Origin: JAAUQA01 sp036351435
GTDB taxonomy: Bacteria > Pseudomonadota > Gammaproteobacteria > Competibacterales > Competibacteraceae
Direction of reading: 5' to 3'
DNA: 15,161 bases
Assembly (NCBI GenBank): GCA_036351435.1
Contig: JAZBPA010000389.1
Coordinates: forward strand, 1-15,161
Part shown: piece after piece, positions 7,065 to 14,348 of the stretch
Position numbering within the stretch: the stretch's first letter is position 1
Layout of the letters: every line of letters begins with the position of its first letter
Program-made: the position numbers and the translations under genes
Notes under the pieces: model-generated
What the model was told of the DNA's origin: nothing
Databases searched by the model: none
What the model saw: the letters and a program-made list of their open reading frames with translations, nothing else

Positions 7065-8444
7065 TCAACCGGTCGGCAGGGAAATGCCGGTGATCTTTTT
7101 AAACAAAGTCACTGCGTAAGAATCGGTCATCCCAGATACAAAATCGGTGATGCGCAGCACCCGACGGTATAACTCTGGATCAGGCTGACGATGTGGGCCA
7201 AGAAATTGTTCGGGTATTAAATAGAGTAACATCCGGCTTTTCGCTGAGGCTGCAACCCCGCGGTCGGAAATGTCGTTCACCGTAGTGATAAACGCCTGCA
7301 ATAACCCACCCAATACTTCAAACCCTGCTGCTTCGACTTCGATCACCGGCTTGGAGACGTAGACTTGATTCTCCCCACAATCCTTGAGTGCGCGCATGTA
7401 AACAGCGCAGGGGATGTTGTCCAGCAATTCTTGGGTAAATGTACCGGTTAGGATCGCCGCTTCATTCTGCATGAAACTTTCATGAACCTGGTCAATAGTA
7501 TGGCCGATGGCTTTGGCACGCAGATATTCGATTCTTTCCTTGGGCCGGGTAATTATTGCAAGCCGTTGCTGAATAGCGGCATCGCCGGTCAACGGCATGA
7601 GCAGTTCGCTGACCTGCTCATAGCTCAATTGATTGAGCCGGAAGGCATCCTCAATATCGATAATCCGATAGCAAATATCATCCGCCGCTTCCACCAGATA
7701 CGCCAAAGGGTGACGTCGCCAAGCGCCTGGCATTACCGGGGTTAAGCCAAGCTGTCCAGCCACTTCGCTGAACGAATCTAAATCATCCTCGACAAAGCCG
7801 AATTTAGCGTAGCTGATACCCGGCGGGGTCGGATCGGGAAGCCAGGAAGCCCGCGGATATTTGGTGAAAGCCCCCAAAGTCGCGCAGGTCAGCTGCATAC
7901 CGCCTTGATTGTCAGGACTTTGCAGGCGAGTGATAACCCGAAAACCTTGCGCATTACCTTCAAAGTGAAGTAAATCCTGCTGTTGGTGTGGCTCAAGTTG
8001 AGCGATGACCGCTTGGCCAATGGCCGAGGTTTCGAACCATAGCCGAATGGCATCTTCGCCGGAATGGCCAAAGGGAGGATTACCAATATCATGGGCGAGA
8101 CATGCGGCTGCCACAATGGCACCAAAGTCTTGCGGATAAACCCCGGTGAGTTGATGACGCCGGATCACGCTATCGCCAACCCGAGTGCCTAAAGTCCGGC
8201 CTACGCTGGATACTTCCAAACTATGGGTTAAGCGGGTGCGCACATAATCGCTTTGTGATAAAGGGAAAACTTGGGTTTTGTCTTGTAGGCGGCGAAACGC
8301 GGCGGAGAACACAATACGATCAAAATCGCGCTGAAAATCGGTACGCGCTTCGCTGTCACCGCGTCTTTTGGGTACTCCTAACCGGGCGCGGGACAACAAG
8401 CGGTGCCAATCCATTGGCATACCATCAGTCAAATTAGGACTCAT
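7065..8444 (-). CDS. dgt: Deoxyguanosinetriphosphate triphosphohydrolase-like protein (dGTPase)
   Basis: This HD-domain enzyme of the Dgt family hydrolyses dGTP to deoxyguanosine and triphosphate, controlling dNTP pools. The 459 residues carry the metal-binding H...HD...D set: H74 in RTRLTHSLEVSSVGR, H118-D119 in CLAHDIGNPPFGHSGEDAI, and the aspartate in VEAADDICY at 251-258. The N-terminal DRIVFSAAFRRLQDKTQV is a family signature. I used the ATG at 8444, which overlaps the end of nudB by 11 bases. Many relatives begin near MDWHRLLSR, so the ATG at 8414 (449 residues, no overlap) is a realistic alternative; neither has a strong ribosome binding site. The gene is the last of a probable fdhD-nudB-dgt operon. 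Overlap with a second nucleotide-hydrolase gene fits shared translation. Confidence 0.9.
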   Translation of the reverse strand: MSPNLTDGMPMDWHRLLSRARLGVPKRRGDSEARTDFQRDFDRIVFSAAFRRLQDKTQVFPLSQSDYVRTRLTHSLEVSSVGRTLGTRVGDSVIRRHQLTGVYPQDFGAIVAAACLAHDIGNPPFGHSGEDAIRLWFETSAIGQAVIAQLEPHQQQDLLHFEGNAQGFRVITRLQSPDNQGGMQLTCATLGAFTKYPRASWLPDPTPPGISYAKFGFVEDDLDSFSEVAGQLGLTPVMPGAWRRHPLAYLVEAADDICYRIIDIEDAFRLNQLSYEQVSELLMPLTGDAAIQQRLAIITRPKERIEYLRAKAIGHTIDQVHESFMQNEAAILTGTFTQELLDNIPCAVYMRALKDCGENQVYVSKPVIEVEAAGFEVLGGLLQAFITTVNDISDRGVAASAKSRMLLYLIPEQFLGPHRQPDPELYRRVLRITDFVSGMTDSYAVTLFKKITGISLPTG

Positions 8445-8877
8445 CGCAAACCCATTGCAGGATCGCAGTCTGGTTGGTGTGAGAGCTGACTCGTGCGGCG
8501 GCTTCGTGCCGAGTTAGCCAAGCATACTCAGTATGTTCCTCGGGGTTGAGAACGATACTACGACGAACGGGTAGCGCCACGCGAAACACATATTCAGTGT
8601 TTTCCCGGGCGGTTGGCGCATACCGGTGGCGCCAAGCCGGCACGATAGGAAATCGATTGCGGACATGGCAGCGCACGACTTCAACATCGTTCAGCCCGGT
8701 TTCTTCAAACAGTTCCCGGCGAGCGGTTTGCAGGGGATCGGTTTCGTCCCAGTTCAAACTGCCGGTCACCGACTGCCAAAAATCAGCAGGTTGGCTGCGG
8801 CGCATGACCAAGACGTCCCCGGCTGCGGTATAAACGACCACTAAGACAGACTCAGGCCGCTTAAAAGAAGATTCCAT
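8434..8877 (-). CDS. nudB: Dihydroneopterin triphosphate diphosphatase (Nudix hydrolase NudB)
   Basis: NudB removes pyrophosphate from dihydroneopterin triphosphate, an early step of folate synthesis. The 147-residue protein resembles E. coli NudB (150 residues) from the start: FKRPESVLVVVY (5-16), DFWQSVTGSL, then the Nudix box with RELFEETGL, and RHRYAPTARENTEYVFRVALP further on, where E. coli has RHRYAPGVTRNTE. The residues between the box glutamate (WDE) and RREL number one more than in the standard G-x5-E-x7-RE spacing. The catalytic glutamates of REL-x-EE are intact. It lies 27 bases after fdhD and overlaps dgt by up to 11 bases. A general Nudix housecleaning role is possible, but the RHRYAP and NTE motifs favour NudB. 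Confidence 0.86.
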   Translation of the reverse strand: MESSFKRPESVLVVVYTAAGDVLVMRRSQPADFWQSVTGSLNWDETDPLQTARRELFEETGLNDVEVVRCHVRNRFPIVPAWRHRYAPTARENTEYVFRVALPVRRSIVLNPEEHTEYAWLTRHEAAARVSSHTNQTAILQWVCDES

Positions 8878-8904
8878 CAGCGAATTCGAACTTAGCCGCA
8901 GCGA

Positions 8905-9774
8905 TCAGGATTTGCCGTTACTACCGCGAATCCCCGCCCGCTGCGCTGGCACCGCATCCAACTCAATCGCATCAGCACCATTGAAGACCAGAAAATGCTT
9001 ACCCTTAGCTCGTCCGATCATAGTAACCCCGACTTTCTGGCCCATTTCCAAACCCATGCGGGTGATACCAGAACGCGATAGCAATAACGGAATCCCCATT
9101 TGCGCCACCTTGATCACCATTTCCGAAGTCAAGCGACCGGTAGTGTAGAAAATCTTATCCTCGCCGGTCAGCCCTTCCAACCACATCTGTCCCGCAATTG
9201 CATCCACCGCGTTGTGCCGCCCGACATCTTCTACGAAACAGACAATCTCTGTGTTGTGACATAGTGCGCAACCGTGTACCGCACCTGCTTTTTTATACAC
9301 CTCGTTGTGGGCGGTGATGTTATGCAATAAATCGTAAATCAGCGATTGGCGAAACGTCTGCTGGGTCAATTGCACGTTCTCCAACTTTTCCATAATTTCC
9401 CCGAACAGCGTTCCCTGCCCACAGCCTGTGGTCACCGTGCGTTTGTCCAGTCGCGGGGATTCGCCTGCGTTGCCTCTGTGAGTGGTCACGGCTACCGCCT
9501 CAATATCCCAGTCTACTTGGACCGTTTTAATTTGCCGGATGTCTTCAATGAAATCCTGATTGCGCAAATAACCGATGGCCAGCGCCTCCGGGTAGCACCC
9601 CAAGGTCATCAACGTCACGATCTCCCGCTTATCCAGATACAGGGTTAGGGGACGCTCACCGGCGATATCAGCGTTTCGACGACCGCCGTATTCATCCATG
9701 ACGGTTACAGAATGGGTGGGGGATAACCCGGCTTGGGTCATCTCAGGTCGATAGGGTGTAACGGCGTCAAGCAT
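8905..9774 (-). CDS. fdhD: Formate dehydrogenase accessory sulfurtransferase FdhD
   Basis: FdhD passes sulfur from the cysteine desulfurase IscS to the molybdenum cofactor, which formate dehydrogenase needs for activity. The 289-residue product shows the family blocks ERPLTLYLDKREIVTL (40-55), the cysteine loop TVTTGCGQGTLFGE (113-126), VHGCALC followed by EDVGRHNAVDAIAGQM, TTGRLTSEMVIKVAQMGIPLLLSRSG, and a C-terminal RAKGKHFLVFNG. In E. coli FdhD the loop is a C-x-x-C pair; here only the first cysteine (C118) is present and the second position is glycine. No formate dehydrogenase genes are in the window. The ATG at 9774 has no clear ribosome binding site, and methionines at residues 12 and 26 are alternative starts. 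It probably leads the fdhD-nudB-dgt operon. Confidence 0.9.
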   Translation of the reverse strand: MLDAVTPYRPEMTQAGLSPTHSVTVMDEYGGRRNADIAGERPLTLYLDKREIVTLMTLGCYPEALAIGYLRNQDFIEDIRQIKTVQVDWDIEAVAVTTHRGNAGESPRLDKRTVTTGCGQGTLFGEIMEKLENVQLTQQTFRQSLIYDLLHNITAHNEVYKKAGAVHGCALCHNTEIVCFVEDVGRHNAVDAIAGQMWLEGLTGEDKIFYTTGRLTSEMVIKVAQMGIPLLLSRSGITRMGLEMGQKVGVTMIGRAKGKHFLVFNGADAIELDAVPAQRAGIRGSNGKS

Positions 9775-9842
9775 GATTGCAGTCCGTATAACGTGATGGC
9801 CTTAAATTATTGACCAATGGGGCTAACTTTTACAGCCTATTT

Positions 9843-9871
9843 AAAAACAAAAAACCCCGTTGCCGGGGTTT
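9843..9871 (-). terminator. Rho-independent terminator of the mmdADCB operon
   Basis: AAACCCCG (9852-9859) pairs with CGGGGTTT (9864-9871) around a TTGC loop. On the minus strand the stem is followed by a T-rich run (TTTTTTGTTTTT, complement of 9843-9854). The orientation fits transcription leaving mmdB, about 150 bases after its stop codon, and separates that operon from fdhD. Confidence 0.88.
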
Positions 9872-10017
9872 CGATTGAGTGTGTTTCTCAGCAAATGAGT
9901 TCACTTTAGCAGCCAAATAAAACCTGCAAGTAATATAGCTGGCTTGCTGAAAAGCGACTGATAGCCTTAAGCATAGCCAAGGCAACCAGTCAGCAAGAAG
10001 TGGAAATCAGATCGAGA

Positions 10018-11451
10018 TTACTTCGCTAATGCCGAAAGCAGTACACCGGCTGCTACGGCAGAGCCGATCACACCTGCCACGTTGGGACCCATGGCGTGCA
10101 TCAACAAGAAATTATGTGGATCTTCTTTCTGACCGACACTGTGGACCACCCGCGCCGCCATCGGGACTGCAGATACACCGGCGGCACCTATCAGCGGATT
10201 GATGGGGTTTTTGCTCACTTTGTTCATCAGCTTAGCCATTAACACACCACAGGCGGTAGCGATGACAAAGGCAACAATGCCCAGCGCAAAAATTCCGATA
10301 GTCTGGAAGGTTAGGAAATTTTGTGCCTGTGTCTTAGCACCTACTGAGATACCCAGCAGGATCGTGACAATATCAATCAGCGGACCCTGAGCGGTTTTGG
10401 ACAAACGCTCGGTCACCAAACTCTCGCGGAGTAAATTACCGAAGAACAGCATTCCCAACAACGGTAGCGCAGCAGGGGTAATGAACGCGGTCAACAGGAA
10501 TCCGATCAACGGGAACATGATGCGGGTGCGGCGCGACACCTCCGTGGGTGAATCCATCCGAATCAGACGTTCCTCTTTGGTGGTCAACAGCTTCATAATA
10601 GGCGGTTGGATAATGGGAACCATAGCCATATAACTATAAGCTGCTAACGCAACCGCGCCTAACAAATCTGGTGCTAACGCGGAGCAGACGAAAATGGACG
10701 TAGGTCCATCCGCACCTCCGATGATGCCAATAGACGCCGCTTCTTTTAGATCGAAACCGATCACCACCGCACCCAACAGTGCACCAAAGATACCGATCTG
10801 TGCCGCTGCACCCAACAACAGTGTGCGCGGATTACTCAACATAGGACCGAAATCAGTCAGCGCACCGACGCCTAAGAAAATCAGTGGTGGGAAAATACCC
10901 AGTGCGATGCCCTGAAAGATCAAATAAAAGAAGCCGGCATTACGCGCATCTTGGTTTGAAGGCTTGACGATGGACGGATAGCGATTGTCTTCAGCCTTCT
11001 CTAACACAAATATTTGCCGACCTTGGCCAACATCAATGATAACCGGGACTGTCTTGATCTCGCCGTAATACGCTAGTTTTGCGTGATGATTGACCATAAC
11101 TGCTTGTCCATGCTCAACCATCCGTTTGCCGTCTTGGGTGTCGTGCACCATTTCCGCACTAGGTCGCACGACCGAGCTACCGTCGGGCTGTTTTTCTTGC
11201 GTGACTTTGAAATAGTGGATGTCTGCTTCGCTTACCGGACCGTCATAGACGCCGACGCTCAGCGCATTAGTATCGTAGGGGATGTTACCGACTAAGATGC
11301 CGAAACCGATGGGGACCAGCAGCAGAGGTTCGAATTTTTTGCTGATCGCCAGAAAAATAAATAGGCACCCTACCAATATCATCACCCCGTTTCCCCACTG
11401 GAATTGGCCGAAGCCGGATTGCGCGAGGAAGTTCAACAGGGTTTCTTGCAT
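10018..11451 (-). CDS. mmdB: Sodium-pumping decarboxylase beta subunit (methylmalonyl-CoA decarboxylase MmdB / OadB family)
   Basis: This is the integral membrane subunit that decarboxylates carboxybiotin and moves sodium ions out of the cell. The 477 residues include many hydrophobic segments. Family landmarks are LGIFPPLIFLGVGALTDFGP (184-203), LLLGAAAQIGIFGALLGA, GGADGPTSIF (245-254) with the sodium/proton-binding aspartate D248, and near the C-terminus NPLIGAAGVSAVPMAARV with the conserved asparagine and serine. Typical OadB/MmdB proteins are about 370-430 residues. The excess lies in a hydrophilic stretch at about residues 59-168, between the first transmembrane pair and the conserved NAGFFYLIFQG, with none of the usual membrane character. 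The subunit is last in an mmdA-D-C-B order that matches Propionigenium modestum. OadB and MmdB cannot be told apart by sequence here; the substrate call comes from mmdA. Confidence 0.88.
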   Translation of the reverse strand: MQETLLNFLAQSGFGQFQWGNGVMILVGCLFIFLAISKKFEPLLLVPIGFGILVGNIPYDTNALSVGVYDGPVSEADIHYFKVTQEKQPDGSSVVRPSAEMVHDTQDGKRMVEHGQAVMVNHHAKLAYYGEIKTVPVIIDVGQGRQIFVLEKAEDNRYPSIVKPSNQDARNAGFFYLIFQGIALGIFPPLIFLGVGALTDFGPMLSNPRTLLLGAAAQIGIFGALLGAVVIGFDLKEAASIGIIGGADGPTSIFVCSALAPDLLGAVALAAYSYMAMVPIIQPPIMKLLTTKEERLIRMDSPTEVSRRTRIMFPLIGFLLTAFITPAALPLLGMLFFGNLLRESLVTERLSKTAQGPLIDIVTILLGISVGAKTQAQNFLTFQTIGIFALGIVAFVIATACGVLMAKLMNKVSKNPINPLIGAAGVSAVPMAARVVHSVGQKEDPHNFLLMHAMGPNVAGVIGSAVAAGVLLSALAK

Positions 11452-11511
11452 GGGTCGATTATTCCGTGTTCTGGGTGATTGCGGGCAAACTCAAGAGAGA
11501 CTCGACAAGAA

Positions 11512-11901
11512 CTACTCGAATTCGATCAACAGTTGTCCCTGGCTGACCGCATCACCTTCGGCGACCGGAATATTCTTGATGGTTCCGGGCCCCGCCGCAA
11601 CGATGTTGGTTTCCATCTTCATGGCTTCGAGGATAATCAGATCCTGGCCGGTTGTGATGCTATCACCGACATTGACCAGTATTTTAAATACCACACCTGA
11701 AAGTGGGCTGGTTACCGTCATGTCACTGCCATTGGAAGAGGGTGCTGCAGCAGCAGGTTTCTTAGCGGCAGCCTGTAGCTGAGGCGTACTGACCGGTGCG
11801 GCTTTAGCACCTACCGGAGCTGCGACAGCACCGCTCGCTTCATCGACAAATTCAACGTCCACTTCGTAAGTGACGCCATCAAGAGTAATCTTAAGCTTCA
11901 T
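11512..11901 (-). CDS. mmdC: Biotin carrier subunit of the decarboxylase (MmdC, gamma)
   Basis: This is the free-standing biotin carrier that takes the carboxyl group from the alpha subunit to the membrane beta subunit. It has 129 residues: a short N-terminal beta segment (MKLKITLDGVTYEVDVEFV), a flexible linker rich in alanine and proline (about 22-58), and a biotinyl domain (60-129). The biotin attachment motif EAMKMET places the modified lysine at K95. The pre-motif SPLSGVVFKILVNVGD is typical. The start ATG at 11901 has GGGA about ten bases upstream. The gene lies 56 bases after mmdD and 60 bases before mmdB on the minus strand. In oxaloacetate decarboxylases this domain is fused to the alpha subunit; a separate carrier is the arrangement seen in methylmalonyl-CoA decarboxylase. 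Confidence 0.9.
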   Translation of the reverse strand: MKLKITLDGVTYEVDVEFVDEASGAVAAPVGAKAAPVSTPQLQAAAKKPAAAAPSSNGSDMTVTSPLSGVVFKILVNVGDSITTGQDLIILEAMKMETNIVAAGPGTIKNIPVAEGDAVSQGQLLIEFE

Positions 11902-11957
11902 GAGTGTTATTTCCCGGTTGGTGGAATCGGCTGTAGGTTAGGTGATCTTTATAGGAG

Positions 11958-12272
11958 TTATTCCGAATAATCCACCCGGCCCACCGCCGCCCATAGATTA
12001 GGTACATGCTTATGGCTGACAAAACGCACCCGGCGAATACGCACAGGTCGCTTCACCGCTGCGGTCGCGGCCGCCGCTAACAGGACGATAGTGTGCTTGT
12101 CGAGGCCACCGAACGGCGATTCTTCGGGGAGTGGCGCAGCAGCGGCTACCGCCGGTTTACTCTGGTTGATACGCCCGATGATACTGACCACGATGCCAGT
12201 AACGATGAGCGCAACGAAGACCGTGCAGATACCGACCACAGCCAGCGTTAAGGCCTCTGTTAAATAGGGCAT
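11958..12272 (-). CDS. mmdD: Small membrane subunit of the decarboxylase (MmdD/OadG type)
   Basis: This is the small assembly subunit linking the cytoplasmic alpha subunit to the membrane part. The 104 residues carry one N-terminal membrane helix at about 8-33 (LTLAVVGICTVFVALIVTGI and following), a short Ala/Pro linker (39-52), and a C-terminal segment with LLAAAATAAVKRPVRIRRVR and a terminal WAAVGRVDYSE, as is common in the OadG/MmdD family. The ATG at 12272 is preceded by a GGAG ribosome binding site. A 105-base gap separates it from mmdA. No epsilon subunit such as the one in Veillonella was found, which matches the four-gene layout of Propionigenium. Confidence 0.82.
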   Translation of the reverse strand: MPYLTEALTLAVVGICTVFVALIVTGIVVSIIGRINQSKPAVAAAAPLPEESPFGGLDKHTIVLLAAAATAAVKRPVRIRRVRFVSHKHVPNLWAAVGRVDYSE

Positions 12273-12377
12273 GGCATCTCCATATTGTTGTTATGATGGA
12301 CATTGTCCGATCAGCACCCGAAGCCGAGCGACTTCCGACGGTGTTGACTCATCCCGAAACATGCCGCGTTGATTCGG
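12273..12377. other. 105-base gap between mmdA and mmdD
   Basis: I see no gene here. On the minus strand a weak stem GAAGT/GCTTC is possible around a 6-base loop, but it has no following U-run, and a GGAG ribosome binding site precedes mmdD. The gap is larger than the others in the operon and might hold an RNA-processing or stoichiometry element; nothing in it is distinctive enough to name. Confidence 0.35.
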
Positions 12378-13940
12378 CTATAACGGGATATTACCGGTTT
12401 TCTTGTTTGGCCGTGCTTCGCGTTTGGTGTGCGTGGCTTCCAACGCAGAGGCTAAAAATAGCCGAGTCTCTGCCGGTTCGATGACATCGTCGACCAGCCG
12501 ACGCGCAGCAGCAAAATAAGGTGTCGCAAAGTGCGAGCGGTAATGTTCGATAAGTTCCTGACGTTTGGTGCCAGGGTCCTTGGCTTCTTCGATTTCGCGC
12601 CGGAACACGATACTCGCCGCCCCTTCCGCACCCATCACGGCCACTTCCGCTGTAGGCCAAGCCGCAACGCGGTCAGCGCCTAAGTCTTTCGAACACATAG
12701 CCAGATAAGCACCGCCATAAGCTTTACGGATGATGACGGTAATTTTAGGTACCGTGCATTCTGAGTAAGCGTACAGCATCTTAGCGCCGTGGCGGATGAT
12801 GCCGTTGTGTTCCTGATGGATTCCCGGCAAGAATCCGGGCACGTCAACGAAAGTCACCAGCGGGATGTTAAAGGCATTGCAGAAACGGATAAAGCGCGCG
12901 GCCTTGTCGGCGCTGTTGATATCGACACAGCCGGCCATAACCTTGGGCTGATTACCGACGATACCGATGGGTCGGCCCATGATGCGGGCAAAACCGACCA
13001 CCATATTTTCAGCAAACTGAGCATGCACCTCTAGAAAATCGCCGTCATCGACTACCCGTTGAATAATGTCCTTCACATCATGCGGCTTTTTAGGGTCATC
13101 CGGGATAATGTGGTTGAGGCCCTCATCCAACTCAATGGTGTCATCGTGGGGCGTGCGAGGCGGCATCTCCAAATGATTGGAAGGAAGAAAAGACAGCAGT
13201 TTTTTGCAAATGCGAACCGCATCATGATCATCATCAGCGATGAAGTGACAGACACCTGAGTTACGCATATGCGCTTCCGGGCCGCCCAGTTGCTCCTGCG
13301 AGATTTCCTCGCCGGTGACATTTTTGATTACGTCCGGCCCGGTGATAAACATCCGTGCTTGCCGGGTCTGGATGATAAAATCGGTTAATGCTGGGCTGTA
13401 TACTGCGCCGCCCGCACACGGTCCGCAAATCAGTGAAATCTGCGGCACCACCCCTGATAACAGGGTGTTGTGATAAAAAATTCGCCCGTAAGCGGCAAGG
13501 CTGTCGATACCCTCTTGCACGCGCGCACCGGCAGAGTCATTGAACAAAACAAAAGGCGTACCTGCTTTCAGTGCACCTTTCATCATGTCGGTGATCTTAT
13601 CGCAGTGCACTTCACCGGCAGAACCGCCGGCGACGGTGAAATCATGACTGGCCACATGGACACCGCGACCATCCACTGAACCGGTACCGGTGATAACCCC
13701 TTCTGCTGGGAATTCCTTCTCGGCCATGCCGAACAAGGTAGCCCGGTGTTGGGCAAACAGCATCAGCTCATGAAAACTGCCGGAATCGACTAAGTTTTCT
13801 ATGCGTTCGCGGGCGGTCAATTTCCCTTGTTGATGTTGTTTTTCGATGCCTTTAGCGCCGCCACCTTGGCGCATTTCGGCCTGTTTTTCCCGCAATTCCT
13901 TGATGCGAGTTTGCATAATGTCGGTGGAAAAATCATTCAC
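12378..13940 (-). CDS. mmdA: Methylmalonyl-CoA decarboxylase alpha subunit (carboxyltransferase)
   Basis: This subunit transfers the carboxyl group of methylmalonyl-CoA to biotin on MmdC, releasing propionyl-CoA. The 520-residue product is a full-length acyl-CoA carboxyltransferase: GKLTARERIENLVDSGSF (39-56), SHDFTVAGGSAGE (98-110), an N-terminal oxyanion-hole region GPCAGGAVYSPALTDF (173-188), and a C-terminal copy RKAYGGAYLAMCSKDLGAD. Alone, it would be hard to tell from propionyl-CoA carboxylase beta; the downstream mmdD, mmdC and mmdB genes, and the lack of a biotin carboxylase gene, identify a decarboxylase. The start used is GTG at 13940, with a G-rich stretch upstream; the ATG at 13916 (residue 9) is a possible alternative without a ribosome binding site. 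Direction in vivo could favour either propionyl-CoA formation with sodium export, or its sodium-driven reverse. Confidence 0.88.
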   Translation of the reverse strand: MNDFSTDIMQTRIKELREKQAEMRQGGGAKGIEKQHQQGKLTARERIENLVDSGSFHELMLFAQHRATLFGMAEKEFPAEGVITGTGSVDGRGVHVASHDFTVAGGSAGEVHCDKITDMMKGALKAGTPFVLFNDSAGARVQEGIDSLAAYGRIFYHNTLLSGVVPQISLICGPCAGGAVYSPALTDFIIQTRQARMFITGPDVIKNVTGEEISQEQLGGPEAHMRNSGVCHFIADDDHDAVRICKKLLSFLPSNHLEMPPRTPHDDTIELDEGLNHIIPDDPKKPHDVKDIIQRVVDDGDFLEVHAQFAENMVVGFARIMGRPIGIVGNQPKVMAGCVDINSADKAARFIRFCNAFNIPLVTFVDVPGFLPGIHQEHNGIIRHGAKMLYAYSECTVPKITVIIRKAYGGAYLAMCSKDLGADRVAAWPTAEVAVMGAEGAASIVFRREIEEAKDPGTKRQELIEHYRSHFATPYFAAARRLVDDVIEPAETRLFLASALEATHTKREARPNKKTGNIPL

Positions 13941-14106
13941 GCAGCTAACCCCAACCTTTCGGTTACATGCCTCCCCGAACCGGCCGCACTATAATTAGGC
14001 AAGCCTGGTTTCGGCGCATTGTTATGTCGTGTGTAAAGTATTAAATATTGCCTTTAAAATCGGGCATATAAGTAAAATCACTTGCCATTATCGGCCATCT
14101 TGGCGT

Positions 14107-14146
14107 TGAGGGTCAACCTAATAATCATGCATAGTGGTTACCCTCA
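14107..14146. repeat. Long inverted repeat upstream of phaJ
   Basis: TGAGGGT-C-AACC (14107-14118) pairs with GGTT-ACCCTCA (14136-14146), giving 11 pairs with a single bulged C and a 17-base AT-rich loop. It could be an operator or a leader hairpin. It lies about 170 bases before the phaJ start. Confidence 0.5.
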
Positions 14147-14164
14147 GCCGATTATCCTGCACCA

Positions 14165-14189
14165 TTAACCTGTCAATTAACAGGGTTAA
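14165..14189. repeat. Second inverted repeat upstream of phaJ
   Basis: TTAACCTGT (14165-14173) pairs with ACA-G-GGTTAA (14180-14189) around CAATTA, nine pairs with one bulged G. On the plus strand it is followed by TTTTGG, a weak terminator-like ending. It could be an operator, or an attenuation stem if transcription of phaJ starts upstream. Confidence 0.45.
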
Positions 14190-14249
14190 TTTTGGCAGAC
14201 TTCGTGCCCATTTTACGGCACTATTCAGCTTTACCAGCGAGGAGTCTGA

Positions 14250-14348
14250 ATGCCTTCAATGCGACCCCTCGTGTCCAGATACGCCTGTCATAAAATCAAC
14301 TTTTGCGGAGTGTCCAATGAGCGAAAATTTGCATGGCTATTACCTTGA
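14250..14348 (+). CDS. Possible short upstream reading frame overlapping the phaJ start (32 codons)
   Basis: ATG at 14250 is preceded by GAGGAG at a good distance (14239-14244). The frame runs 32 codons to a TGA at 14346-14348, passing through the phaJ ribosome binding site and start codon in another frame. The encoded peptide (MPSMRPLVSRYACHK at its start, ending in WLLP) matches no family I know. It may be a leader peptide that affects phaJ translation, or chance. The ribosome binding site is the only support. Confidence 0.25.
   Translation: MPSMRPLVSRYACHKINFCGVSNERKFAWLLP

Larger units (their letters stand above)
13941..14249. other. Divergent intergenic region between mmdA and phaJ
   Basis: This AT-rich region must hold the promoters of both flanking transcription units. 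I find no promoter with both boxes in good order. On the minus strand TATAGT occurs upstream of mmdA (complement of about 13992-13997) without a -35 partner. Two stem-forming elements lie on the phaJ side and are listed separately. No reading frame here is convincing. Confidence 0.4.

Noticed and set aside
11282..11782. Open frame of 166 codons on the plus strand across the mmdC/mmdB boundary
   Set aside because: It is antisense to two well-supported genes and has no recognisable domain.
12378..13940. Propionyl-CoA carboxylase beta subunit
   Set aside because: No biotin carboxylase gene is adjacent; instead a separate biotin carrier, a small membrane subunit and a sodium-pump beta subunit follow in the mmdADCB order.
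14134..14316. Upstream extension of the phaJ frame
   Set aside because: Family similarity begins at the ATG at 14317, which has its own GGAG site; the extension crosses the intergenic stems and resembles nothing known.
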